From NCBI RefSeq assembly GCF_000150275.1, contig NW_002060952.1:1587734-1651733 (forward strand): 64,000 nt of DNA, read 5' to 3'. Position 1 is the stretch's first letter; each line of letters starts with the position of its first letter. A model generated the notes under the pieces. That model saw only the letters and a list, made by a program, of their open reading frames with translations. It made no database searches and was not told where the DNA came from. This stretch comes from Trichoplax adhaerens (taxonomy: Eukaryota; Placozoa; Uniplacotomia; Trichoplacea; Trichoplacidae). The position numbers and the translations under genes were made by a program. This document shows positions 11,270-24,200 of the stretch, one piece after another.

Positions 11270-13322
11270 CTATATATCTGATCCATTTACATCTCTTTGG
11301 GCGAAAAAATAAGCAAAAAGATTTCGAACATCTTTAGCTTCAGTGTTATTATCCTTACGAGTAGTTTTGGCTTTCTTCTTTCTTGTTATTCCAGTTGCAT
11401 TTCTTAACCATGGATACTTGTAACCTGGATTCTGGTTGGCTTCTTTGCAAGATAATGATTGCCATGTGACATTTCGTCGTTTGAAATTATGCAATGCTAC
11501 GCAAGCACGAATAATTTTAATTGCTTTCTCAGGGCGAACACATAACGGTTTCCTAAATATGCGGAAAACACTGGATAGGATACCAAAGGCATTTTCTACT
11601 GCACTGCGTGCTCGTGACAATCTATAATTAAATATTCGCTCTTTTGAGCCTAATTACGTAGGGTTGATTAGCTAGTATTGGCGAAAAAATTTGCCCTTGA
11701 TGACAAGTCCAGTAAATTCCTGGTATCAAGACTGTTTCACTTACCTTCTTCATATCTCCCAGTAAAAGGTTTCATGATGCAACGTTTAAGTGGAAATGCA
11801 TCATCAGCTACAACAACAAACGGCATAGGAGTTGTTTTACTAGGTAAAGGTATATCCGGTGGTATATGGATTGTATTATCGAGTAGGCCTTGATATAGAC
11901 TACAATTTCGAAAAATACCACCATCGGATATCCTCCCTTGACACCCCACATCAATATATGTAAAGTTACACTTAGCATCGACTAAAGCCAGCAAGACGAT
12001 GCTGAACGTTTGCTTGTAATTATAATATAAGCTACCACTATTTTTAGGCGCTTGTAAGGTTATATGCTTGCCGTCTAATGCGCCTATACAGTTAGGAAAG
12101 TTGCAACGATTATGGAATTCTTTAGCAATCTGGTACCATTCATCTTCATTTTGTGGTACCTAAGAAAAGGGCAACAAATGGCCTTGTAGCGATTTGTGAT
12201 TTGTTCTAGGATATCTATTTATACTACAGAATAGTTATAGCAATCATTTGAACTTGAATTATATAAATATCGTTTCTAAAATAAGGCAATAGTTTAAGCT
12301 GCTTGTGGATTTTAAATTAGCTATTCGTTAAATTTGATTGGTTAGAGTGCCGCATTTAATCTATTTTCTAAGTATCACATGAAGTACTTTACCAACCCTA
12401 AAGTTGTTAAATGCTATACTGCTATGATTGAATGATAACAGTAATTTTGAACTACTTAATTATTTCAAAGGCTTGTACCATCCCAAAAGCTGCTAAATGC
12501 TTTATTGCTAGGATTAGATGGTAAAAGTGATTTTGAATTGTTTGCTTGATCAGTTTTCTTCGCATCTCTGTAAGCATTTTTACCACCTCTAAAGTTGATA
12601 AATGCTTTACTATTAAATTACAACTAAATGGTAACAGTAATTTTGAATTACTTGATCTCCTTAATCAATGTTTTATAGTACCTCAGGAAGTACTTTTACT
12701 ATCCCTGAAGCTGCTAAATGCTTTACTACTTTGAATAAATGGTAGCAGTGATTCAAAATACTTGATGGCCTTGGAGACTTGCAATTATGGATGTTTGCTA
12801 GTTTCAATTACCCGTAAATAATCGGATAGCCCTTCATAAATTGCATCACAGACTTCTGGAATAATATTGGTTATGGAAGAGGGCGATATTCTAAACAGGT
12901 ACATCAGACTACTATACGAATCACCTGTAACCAAAGTAGGACAAGTTAATTTAAATAATTTGCTGTGGTTTACGTTGCAGACATATCTAACCTGTAGCCA
13001 GAAATCGTAGGGTCAGCGCTAGACGATCGCAAGGCGTAATGGCATCTCTTTGTACGGAGTCTTGTTTGATGACTTTCGGTCTAATTATTTGTAATAACCA
13101 ATTAAATTCCTTTGCATTCAAACGAACAAATTCTTCAACTCCATGACCATCACTATTTATAATATCACGCAAGATAATATTGCTGACTCCACATCTTGGA
13201 CGTCCTGCTAGATATTTGGTGACCCAAGTTCGTCGGGTCCTTTTCTTTTTCTTCATAGTATAAATTGCAAGCACAATGACTGTTGCTGCGATAGTCATTA
13301 GATTGCTGGCTTGATCATCCAT
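11270..13322 (-). CDS. PIF/Harbinger (HARBI1-like) DDE transposase, four exons
   Basis: The minus-strand exons are 13322-12992, 12924-12812, 12159-11745 and 11649-11270. All introns are GT-AG and junction phases are 1, 0 and 1, giving 412 codons plus a stop. The protein has an N-terminal hydrophobic then KKKKRTRR segment, a helical N-terminal region (RPRCG ... LALTLRFLATG, continuing as DSYSSLMYLFRIS) and the DDE nuclease fold: D177 in GALDGKH, D267 in VVADDAFPL and E305 in SAVENAFG. The 38-residue D-E spacing is normal for the family. HARBI1-type proteins are about 350 residues, so length is plausible. Function: DNA cleavage and joining in the nucleus, or a domesticated derivative. The frame extends upstream to 13439, but the Met at 13322 starts the conserved-looking part. 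I saw no clear terminal inverted repeats, so active element versus host gene is undecided. Confidence 0.88.
12391..12775 (+). repeat. Tandem array in transposase intron 2, four units
   Basis: Units start near 12391, 12477, 12582 and 12698 (spacing 86, 105 and 116). Each reads roughly accatccctaaagctgctaa, then atgctttactgct, then aaatggtaacagtaattttgaa ttacttgat. They lie in the 652-bp intron between exons 2 and 3 of the transposase gene and account for most of its length. Confidence 0.8.
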
Positions 13323-13439
13323 GTTTAATCTACAAAAATCAGTTAATACTTGCAGTACAGTAAGAGTAATATCATAATATTGAATTATATTTGAACTTAA
13401 TATTTGAACTAAATTGTTACGGATGAATTCACTTAACAA

Positions 13440-14085
13440 TCGATAGAAATCGTTATATTGTTAGAGTTATTTGCTATATGGAATGAACTTCAACTTTCGG
13501 TTCTGCTTTAGCTATACTGCATTAAATTTGTTTAAAACTTTCGGTCATTAAGTAAATTTAGAGGATGAATTCTTTCTCCTTTTAAACTTACTAAAATCAA
13601 ACAAAAAAACTGAAATTCAGCAAGCAAGTCTGTGGAGTAACAATGGTACTAAATTCGTATAATAGTTTGGTCGTAACTATATAAGATGTGACTTTTAGAA
13701 CTAGAAACTACTTTACAAATCATTTAACCAATTTACTAGGCGACTTTAGAAAAAGTATCGTGATTTTATTATTGCTTGAAAGTAATAATTTAATATGTTT
13801 GATTATTTCCCATGCCAGTTGAAGCAATCATTAATTATAATTAAATATTTGCGTTGATGCATTACGACTTCAATTATCTAATTTATTAGGTATATCCGAT
13901 GGTATATTATAAGGAGTAATTAGATTGTTTTCGTGGCAATTTAGGCGGCGCTATAGCAGCATAAGCGAAATATTAATCATTAGAAATTGCACCATATTTA
14001 CGTAATATATCACCAATTGGCATGGGAGGGGGATAATCAAATGCTGCGTCTGCATTAAGCATGTAATCGTTTAATAGTACGCCGT
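13440..14085. other. Upstream flank of transposase; small unassigned minus-strand exon-like frame
   Basis: Mostly featureless. On the minus strand, after an acceptor-like ttatag, a frame opens at about 14108 and runs 45 codons to a stop near 13973. It includes DYPPPMPIGDILRKYGAISN just before the stop. It looks more protein-like than its surroundings, but I cannot name it and no partner exon was found. Confidence 0.25.
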
Positions 14086-14087
14086 AA

Positions 14088-14334
14088 TTAAAAGAAAAAC
14101 TTGAATTGTACTATAAGTTTGTACGCCGGACAGGCAATACTGTAACCGAATTAACGGATATTAATCATCACACTCTGCACGTAATTTTTTATGGTTTTGA
14201 AGAATGCCCAATTCTTAGAGCCAACTGCTACAGAGCGATTACGCACTGGTAGCAAAATGTTTATACTAACCATGATTTAGATCAATGGCAAAAAGCTGAA
14301 GTTTTAATGCTGTCCAGACTTAATGAGAGGGCAT
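14088..14334 (+). pseudogene. Possible decayed coding fragment, unknown family
   Basis: The plus-strand frame from about 14088 is open for some 54 codons (with FEECPILRANCYRAITHW), then meets an in-frame TAG at 14250-14252. It continues open for about 27 codons (NHDLDQWQKAEVLMLSRLN) to a second stop near 14332. Such length in a 70% AT background is unusual. There is no Met at the start, and I do not recognise the family. It overlaps the minus-strand frame described in the previous entry, so at most one of the two is real. Confidence 0.25.
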
Positions 14335-17039
14335 AATTATCACGTAGCTTTGTATTTGGTCTTAGATAGGAATCTAGATAATCTGGATTTAAGTGTAATA
14401 AGTTTATGATTTAGAAATTCTTTCTTCGTTATTCAGTAAGGATTTTATGATGTCATCCGTGGGGACCATTACCACCGCATCCTAATATAGATATTGACTA
14501 AAAGAGTAGAAGTTGTGATTATTTTTGATTATAATGAAGGTTTTACATTTGTAGTGCAAAATTTTTAATCTCGGAAATTAATTTTGAATTTGAGTTGCTT
14601 CTTGTTAAAAATGTGGCAATGAATTGGCCAATTACGCATGAATATGTTTTATTACATTTCAAGCTCTAGTTTTCAATTTAAATATGAATACCGATAATTA
14701 TTCCCATTTGTATAAAACTATGTCGGGTAAATCAAGAAATAAAGAGTCGATATTTTATATAATTAAAGTGCTATGACATATCTGTATCCCTAATTGCGAC
14801 TACAAAGAGCCTGAATAATGGGTAGAATTATGTCTATGATAGAGTTGTCTTTTGCTTTAGTTCAGTAGCCGCCCATAAAAACAAGAGCATATTATGATTA
14901 AGATGACAGACATCAATACGAAAATAAGAACATCCCTTCAGATTCTATTTATTTCTTTGCCGTATAGATCGGAAATTTAAAGCAATTTCCAACTATCAGT
15001 ATGTTTGCATATACTTAAGATTTAATATGCTGATTTGTATAATAGCTAGAAGTATAAATAATTGATTGGAAGGTAGCATTAATCTATTTATAGTCTATAA
15101 CTAAATAATATGTTTTGAAATTCGTAAATTATCTTATAAACAGTCTTGTTATACGCGTACATATGTAAACATATAGTAACTAATGAATTTCATCTCAATA
15201 TAAAGAGGCTTCGCTTTTATCGTTTTATTTTCATTCCCCCATGTTTGTCGCTTTTGAGATCAGTACTATAAACTAACATCCTGTTGACAAGTTATAATTT
15301 CGACTGAGTTGGTATTAGCTAGTTTAATTTCTAAATCTATATTGTTTTCAATTTTTAAGTGTTTCAACATAAGTTTTAGCCGCATTTCAATCTTAGAAGC
15401 TTAAACTAATATCAGAATTCTGCTCAATTTAGAACAGTGCAAAGTGATTCGATACTGGAATTATAAATTAACAGCAATTAAAAATAAATTTTTTTAGTTA
15501 GTAAAATGTGCTAATGCATCGATATCGATTAATTATGGATAAGCAGTTCGAATTATGATTGATATTAATTATTTGAATATTGTATTACTAAAGCTACGTT
15601 AGCTTGCTATCTTCAATGTCATCGTTAGGGTCCATATTTATGATAAATGTATTGACAATAAATATTTATGATCCTCAACGATAGATACGTACTTATAATT
15701 GATTTAAAACTACTTAGAAACGCGCTAAAATATATGTGAAATATTATAGGCAACTGTATTAAATTGGATGGTAGAGCTAATTCAATCAGACAATTGCCTT
15801 TACTTAGTGTTAAATAACAATTAAAATTATATGCCGTTTGTATAGTAATCTTCTTGATTTACCCGTTATTTTTAATCCTTGTTAATATTCGCACTGTTGA
15901 ATATTTGTTAAGTAAATGGCGAGAAGGCTTATTTATATCGATAAATATAATTTTGTGCTAACATGAAAGGAAGATGGTGGAATTATAATATGTTCGCGAT
16001 AGCATAAATATCTATTGGCAGTTTTCCCTTTATTTTGTATACAATAAAAATTTTGATTATTTACAGTACTTTATAAGCTTTTGTGATCGCTGGGGCGATG
16101 ACTAACTTTTAACTTTAAAACTATGATTAATTGAAAGATAACGATCTTCCATTCATAAGTATTATAATAATCAGAAATATTGCATTAACTATCAGAATAG
16201 TTAGTAGAATATTAGTATTACTGGTAGCTCAATCGCTGTATTAGTCTGCATATTCCCATATTGTATATTATTATAAGTGTTGTTTATTATTGGCAGCCGT
16301 TCTTATTGAGGATACCATTTAACCTATTCCTTAAGCGAAATTAAGTAAAATCTTCATGTTAGGGATTTATCTTATAAAATAAAAAATAGTAGAGTGAAAT
16401 AAGTTGAGGCATAATTATGTCTAAAATCAGCTAAAATAATTATGGTCTGACATGGCAATCAGAAAACTGTACATGACATGAAAATTTTGAGCAGCATTCA
16501 CATTATATGTGTAAAAACTAGCATTAGAAGGGTAGTTGTAATTAATAGATAGCTACGAAATGGATTTGCTAATTCCACGAAGAATAAGCACAGGCACTTT
16601 ACATTGTCTTTTTGTGTCACAATCTAGATCTGATAGTAACATAAATCAGGAAGTTTTCAAGATTTAAATTAGATCGTTATTAGTAATACTGTATAAGTTT
16701 AATGATTAGTGCAAGATGCCATGAAATCTGTACTTGCTATTCGATTTCATTGCACCTACACTGGTATATAACCCTAGAAGTCATAAGAAATTGGTAGATG
16801 CTGCTGTATTCAAGAGTATCATATTAATTAACAGCTTGAGGATTAAGATACTTTGGTGGCAATAACCAGGCGTAATATGCTAGCATTTCTTTTTCTTGAA
16901 AATTATATTCAAGTTCAATCTTCAAGATTTTTTTGATTCTACATAATGGACGATTTTTAAAATAAAAATCCGGCTAAGCTAAGCCTTAGGTTTGGTTTAT
17001 TTTAGGTTAAATTTTTCAGTATTCTATTAATATAATATC
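14335..17039. other. Intergenic, no gene recognised
   Basis: AT-rich, stop-dense in all frames, with no repeats that I could align to other parts of the window. Confidence 0.55.
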
Positions 17040-17390
17040 GACACAGTCTTTCTGTAATAGTTACATCGGCAGAAAATGAAATGGACGGTACTACGAAAAT
17101 CTTCCTCTTTGCGAATTAATGATCTGATATCACGGTACATCAAGACTAATCCTTAATTTCGGCTACTTTAAGCATAAATTTCAGCATTTAAATTAATTAA
17201 TAAAACATTGATGCAGTCTTTCTGTGATAGCTCGATCAGTAGAGCAAAACTAAAACTTAATTTTGGTAGTGTTAGGCATAAATTTAGCATTGCATTGATA
17301 AAGTGTTGATGCAGTCTTTCCATAACCACTACGTTGGCAGAAAATGAAAAGGTACAATTAAAATGATCCCCTTGTGAGTAAATGATCATT
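17040..17390 (+). repeat. Short tandem array, three units
   Basis: Units begin at 17040, 17210 and 17308 with ga(c/t)(a/g)cagtctttc, followed by cggcagaaaatgaaa or its diverged form. Between units a cttaattt(c/t)gg, then ggcataaattt(c)agcat block recurs. The array ends just before the solo LTR at 17428. Confidence 0.65.
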
Positions 17391-17427
17391 ATATTTTTAA
17401 ATTATTCTCCATTCTCGATAATGGTGT

Positions 17428-17976
17428 TGTCACAATTTCAATTCTGTGACAAGGTAACGTACAGTAAAGTCTATAAGTAGCGACTGACTTAAACGCCCTT
17501 TTACTTAACGTTAAATACACACTGCCAAATACTGTAAAGATAAAACTTTTATTAGCAAAGATACATCTACAACTTTTCACCTCACCACTCAAATCAAATG
17601 TTCTTGTTTATATAGGAACCGTCAAATTTGTAAACAACAACATTATTATTATTATACCTTACTAGGAGGGACATCTCGAACAGAGATGTTCCTTACATAG
17701 CTTTTCCATCAGCAAATTTTGAATCTCTTACTTATACTTAATCTTAATCTTGGCACGTAAGCTGTCTAATTCAACTATCATCAACTAGAACTTGAATCAT
17801 CTTACTAATATCTATCCCACAATAACAATCAATGTCAAATATGTAATAAACTATCACAAATAACATCCACGTTGAGACATTACTTATCTTACCTAGCACT
17901 GCAAACATGGATATTTCCCATATTAGCCCCTACTGTATTTATTAAACTATCCTAATGGCAAGGCAACACCATAACA
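17428..17976 (+). mobile_element. Solo LTR (549 bp) with TSD
   Basis: Starts TGTCACAATTTC and ends ACACCATAACA. Perfect 5-bp duplication GGTGT at 17423-17427 and 17977-17981. The first 25 bases are an inverted repeat (ttgtcacaa ... ctgtgacaa). A box shared with the other LTRs, gacttaaacgcccttttac, lies near 17488. A TATA-like tttatatagg follows at about 17609. Confidence 0.9.
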
Positions 17977-17981
17977 GGTGT

Positions 17982-20900
17982 ACATTAGTGTTATACTTTG
18001 ATTCAATCAGCATTAAATCAAAGGATGGTAATTAAAGCTTACGTGAGAAGTCATTGATAGTGAATTTACTTTTATGTATAACAGAGTTGAACGAAACAAA
18101 TGGTTGCTGACAATGTACATTCATTCTGATAGCTAAAATTATATTTAAGTCTATGAATTAGTGTCTATATTGTGAAATGGTGATCTTGCTTGAATTTTTA
18201 TGGGAAAGTCGAAATGGAGCAATAAAACTAGATTTGGATCATGGATAATGATAATATTAGCTTTTATTAAAAATAATTTAAAACAGATGTTACTATATCG
18301 ATAGAATAATCAATGCAACGAAAATTAATCGCTGCATTATATTCTACCCTAGAAACAAGAAATCAAATTGGTTGTTATTGACAAACGCAAGAACTTGTGT
18401 GATTAGATCGATATTTTGATGAACGGATGATAAACATTTCCATCCATTGTCTCTGTAAATCATTATCTAGTCACTAGTTTAGATATTGCTTAAGGATAAT
18501 ACGTACGTGCAAAATAGAAATCACGTCATATATGTCTAAAGTTACAGTCTATAATTTTCTCATTCTTCAAAATTGAACAATTTATTCGACGTATGCTCAA
18601 GAAATAAAAAAAGAAAGCTGTCTTTGTATCAATAATTTATTAATAAGTTTATAAATGATCAATGACTGGTAATTATAATCAAATGCTTTATTGTTTAAGG
18701 TTGATAATTATAATTTCAAGTAAAAATTACAGTTCATCTAGACCAAATGCAATCACAACGCTACTATTTCCATTTCAGAGCTAGAACCTTGTATTTCTAA
18801 TTTGAATACTATTCGTTTCAACATCAATAACGTTGGGGTGATAAATTATGGTAAGCCTTAAGTATTTGGTATGTATTTGATTTCTTAACATTTTGATTTT
18901 TTTCACTTTTGATATGATCTAGATTTTTTTTGAATTTTTATTTCTCTCTTGCATCTGGGTAGCGCTACTGCTGTTTCTAAAGTATTGGCAACGTACCTAA
19001 TAGAATATTGAATAAAAAAACAAATTTTAGCTAATAATTTCATGTGAAATAGCTATTAATATAAAGCTTGAGTTGAAGGCAAATTACGAACCTAGCCCAT
19101 ATCTTTAAATCAACCAGAACAGTTTTTATTAAAAATAAAAAATTTAATTTTATTGGATTATTAGCATTAACAAAAAATACTTTAATCTGCTTCATCATAG
19201 CCCTAGCATTGTCGATTTGAAATTAAATCTATCCAGCTACACTTATAGAGTATAAGTTATTAGTTTACATGTACGATAGCTGTACTCTGGCGCACACCAG
19301 CTCCATTCGACATCTCACGCTGATGATAAAATATTCCTGCCGTTTAGCTTTGGTTAATTATAAGCCATACTATCAGAATCTAACTCATGGTGTTCTACGT
19401 ATTTTAGTCACTATGTATAAGATACCATTACTTAAGATTGAAAGATTGTAAGAATAATACTGGTAATCAAAAATGTACTCTAGCATTAGACATAAGGCCT
19501 ATTACGGAAAGCGATCGCATTTCTTTTATTTAATATCGGCACAGTCCAATTTAATATAGTTATTTTCCGTATATTTAAATATTGTGAGTGAAATAGCTAA
19601 TATTCAAGTAGCAATATTTATTATATATTAGATGGTTTTACTGTTTGATGAAATTGAATTTACCTTTAGTCAACGCCTTGTTACTTTCACTTGCAATACT
19701 GTATTAATGAAATGAAGATCACTTGTGTATCATTGAAAAACTGATGCCAGTTAAAATGCAATTTAAGAATTGGGCATGATTATAATTAATGTTGTACTAT
19801 ACAGATTACTTTCATGACTAATTATTGCAATACTTAATTCGATAGTTCTAAATTTGACTCTGTTGAACCCTGTTAATTTTCATTGATTTCCTACGCATGC
19901 ATCCAACTCATTGCTAATTAATGAAACTAGATCGGGATTTGTAAAAGTTAGTACTTTAAACTGTCTATGTCTTTATTGCAAGAAAAAATTTACAGTTTGA
20001 ACGTGTTTTATATATTTTCATTTACGTAAGCAATTTATAAACAGAGCGCTAGCTAGAACATCGCTTAAAGGTGATATGGCTTTTATCTTAGCTTATCTAA
20101 TGTGATGATATTAAAAGTACTAATTTTTCTAAACACTTTAAAGATAAAAAATAATATCCTTAATCTTAGTTGATCGCAGATTTGTATTTTATAGTGGAAC
20201 ATCGTTAGTATTTAACTTAAATTTACTAAAATTTTCTGAGAAGGTTCGAAAATTTTGCTTATACAGCTATCTTAAAACAAACGAAAAGAAACATTTCAAA
20301 GATAAATTATAATTTTTCAAGCAGATTTATAAATTTGATAGATCTATCTAGCGAATACTATCTTATTTCAAGAACACTTATATTAATATAAAGGCTAATT
20401 GAAATTAGTTAGTGTTTCTATATGGCTGGAGTGTAGCAACTAGTTATAAAGTATTGCTTAGTTAAATGTATGGTAATTTTTATGTATTGATTGATTTTGC
20501 GTTAAAAATGTATTTATGAGCTGTATTTTGAAAATATTTTCAAACCAACTCAAATCCATTCTGTTTGGGCTAGCAAATGAGACGTTGATTTGCTAAATTA
20601 ATTTAATGATGTTTTTTTTAGAATTTATGCTTGGTATGGATATTTTTGAGAAGCTTAATCTGTGTTTCTGCTGTTGCTATAGTAGGAAAAAATGAAAAAT
20701 TCGGTAAGATATACAAAATCGACAACTTTATTTAAATTTACAAAACTGAGGCAATATATATATTATATATATATAATTTCTAATTAAGGACATAGGCAAC
20801 GCTGAAAGCACTTAGAGTTTTAACGCGATATCCAGCTCAACTATAAGTTGTTAATTTGATCGTTTTTAGAATCAATTACTGTTATAGTTAGTCATTACTC

Positions 20901-21258
20901 ATTTTAATGAGAATGAAGTAGCACTATAGTCAAATTAAAGATAGAAAAATGCACTATGCGTGGTACAAACATCTGCAAAATAAAGTAGCTATAATAGCAA
21001 TAATATTTAATCTACCAGTAACGCCATTTTAGGCAAGTGATGAATTTATTCTTACAGTCGATAACGCGTACAGTATATTTTCCTTAATTAAATAATTTGC
21101 GGAAAATTGATAAATAAAGAAAAGTAGGAATAAGCTACAAATATGGCGTAGATAATAATATAAGCGATAAATTATGGATGTCTTGAGCTTCTATTTATAA
21201 ATGAGATGCTTGCAGGATAGCATTACTAAAACTTCTATCTTGGTCATTTAATTTAGAC
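17982..21258. other. Intergenic between LTR and gene A
   Basis: No gene recognised. A (TA)n tract lies at about 20754-20778. Probably contains the gene A promoter, which I cannot delimit. Confidence 0.5.
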
Positions 21259-21295
21259 ATGGAGTTGTTTTGGCTTAGTGCAGTAATTAATATTG
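21259..21295 (+). CDS. Gene A exon 1, tentative signal peptide start
   Basis: ATG after an acceptor-like tttag, reading MELFWLSAVINI and ending in phase 1 at TTG|GTAGTA. It fits the phase of the next exon and the position of B exon 1 (MLWIALGSLVYLFML...), but it is shorter (12 against 24 codons), so the true start may differ. Confidence 0.4.
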
Positions 21296-24200
21296 GTAGT
21301 ATTGAAACCTTATCCATTCAGAAATAATCCTAGTCATCGCATTAATATGAGTATCTACTGCAATGTATCTTTGGAAATAGTCTAGTGTAAAACTTCAAAA
21401 TAACCAGTTTTTAATGCTCGAATTAAAATTAAGTTCTTTTATGAATTCTAAAATATTTCGCCATTTTCCATATACTATTTGGATTCGCTTAATACTCTAT
21501 CTTTTCATTAACAGATAGCTGGTTTACTCATAATTTCAAGCGTTATTTCATCAGCTCGTCCGAAGCTAAATTTTCCACTGCTGTTAATTACTGTAAAAAT
21601 AATTACAACGGTAGCTTAATAGAGATTAATGATGCAGCCGAAAATATCGCTCTTAATAAAATAGTAGGAACATTAACTAATAGTACTGGTGGCGCTTCCA
21701 GCTTATATTGGATTGGACTGGTAGATCAGAACGGGACATTCACTAATGCAACTTGGATCGACAGTAATACTACTGTTGGAAGTTGGAATACTTGGCATCA
21801 AGGAATCGTAGTAAATTCATCGAAATTATGTGCTGGTGTGTCGTATGGAGCTCATGCCATTCAGCTAAATTGGACTAACTTACGATGTTGCGATCATTAT
21901 CGTTTCATTTGCCAGCTTGGTAAGAATAAATGGATTGCGTTTAATTTATTTCTTTGTATTGAAGTGAGATTGAATCAAATTGAAAATAAGTAACAGCATC
22001 ACATCAAAATAAAAGCTGTTTTAAGTATCTGTATCATGACTGAAAGCTAGTATTTAAGATTTATTGTTTACAGAAGTTTAAATTGCTCACGTATTAAGTT
22101 CGAATTCGGTGCGTGATTCCAAGAACTCCTAAGAGAAACGCTGTTATAAAGAGTTCTTGATGATTTTTGGTTATGCATACGACATATTATCCTATAATAA
22201 ACCCATGATATTGCAGATCACAAGCCATTTTCTTACCATAAGGCGATCAATTTTTGTGATAGAGCATCTTTGAAATAATATAAAATAAGAATTACAGTCA
22301 CTTCCAACTTTTCTTCATGACATCAATTCGGCTCGTCTTACAACTACGAAGGACTATCTAGCCGCAATTAGACTTTCTAAATTATCTAAATTATTGCAAC
22401 CAAATTCATAATTTTTACATAATCAATAGCAGAATGATTCTTTTAGCAATACAATGCAATCTTACTACTTAAGTTATAAAATTAAATCTCAATTTATTAT
22501 CATGATCTATTCTTTATTCACGTTTCTAATTAAGTATTACAATACAAATCTTACGGTATCCACGTACTGGGTACACTCTATTCATGTCTCGAAATCTTAA
22601 TATAAACGTTTCAATGGAATTGCCAAAATCCTATAATTATCTTCTATAAATAGATTCACAATCTTGTAATCTGACAAACAAGTTAACATTCTCGTACAAT
22701 CTTCATCTTAGCTCTATTTGGGATTGCACTAGAACGTTATACGCGTAAATCTAGACGATAAGGGGTGATTATCTGAATGAGTTTGTATCGATAATTTTAC
22801 TCATAAAAGTTAGAAATACTTGGCGCAATCTATTCATGTCTCCGAATCTCAACGTAAATACCTCGATAAGATAGTAAAAAATCGTGCTATTGTAAACATC
22901 TTCTAAAAAGAAACAGTTAAACAATTTAATAATCTAGCATACTAGTTACTATTCTCTCACTATCTTAATCTTAGGTCTACTACGGATAGTAACATAAAGT
23001 TGTGCGCTTAAATCTCTAGATAAATAGTAATAATCTTTATGAGTTTATGTCGATAATTCGTTGATAGAAATTGGAAATACTTAGCGCAGCCTATTCATTT
23101 CTGCAAATTTTAATACAATAATTCATTAGAATAGCTAAAATACGTCTTATAACCACCTTCTGCAAATAGATACCTACAAAATCTTATATTCTAACATGCA
23201 AGTTACTATTCTCGTACAATCTTAATCTTAGCTCTGTTTGGGACTGCACTGCAAAGTCGTACGCATAAATACGTATCTACAATATGTAGTGATCGTCTTA
23301 ATGAATTTGAGTCAATAATTCACTCATAGAGGTTGATATTTTGGGAATAGATTGGATTTTCATGATGCTAATGTTAAGATTGAGCTACTAAGTGAAAGAA
23401 AAAAGCTATATTTCTATTTACTATATGTGTATATATTAAGTCCTATTGGATATTTTTGGATTGGACTGTGCATTTCTTAGCTGAAAGAAATAGCGTAAAT
23501 TTCCACTTTCTGTTATGATTAAAATTTCTCATTTAGATTTAACTTCTAACAATTCTCAATCTGAGCTTTCGTCGTATCCTTTATCCGGTTATCACTTACC
23601 CACACAAGCTAGTAAGTTATACATGTAGAATGAATATTAACAACAGTACCGTGAATATTTAATATAAAGTTTATTGACTGATTTAAGTTTTCATCAATCG
23701 TCTACGTAATAACTAGGTGTAAATAGCTGCAACCCTCCATCAATGCGCTATAATAAGACTTGCATTACTGCAATTCATGACCCATTGCCGTTTTCCTTAT
23801 GCAAAGACTATTGTGAAGCTGTGGGTAAGCGATTAATTCAAATTGAATCTAAAGAAAAATTGCAAGCTATAAAATCAGCTATACCAGCAGCCATCTACTC
23901 GGAGATGTGGATTGGATTAAGAAGTCTAAAGACTACGGTAACGGGTATAGCGGACTTTCAGTGGTTAAATAGCAGTTTACCACCATTTACCAATTGGGAA
24001 AAATTTCGTCCGCTCAAAGAACAGGATCCTCAGTCTGGAAAATGTGTTACAATGAGCAGTAAAACTTTTTTATGGAATAATCGACGTTGTACTTCCTTTT
24101 ATCCATTTTTATGCGAGCAAGGTAATCCTTGCCAAGTTAAAATACTCAATCCCTTGTGGTAACAAGATTAATTGCTTTATATTACTCATCACTTTGCTAA

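Noticed and set aside
11436-11893. Plus-strand frames over the transposase
   Set aside because: Shadows of the minus-strand transposase exons, which have motif support and consistent splice sites.
16615-16630. tgtcacaatctag as another LTR start
   Set aside because: It lacks the following inverted half (ttgtgac) and no duplicated flank was seen.
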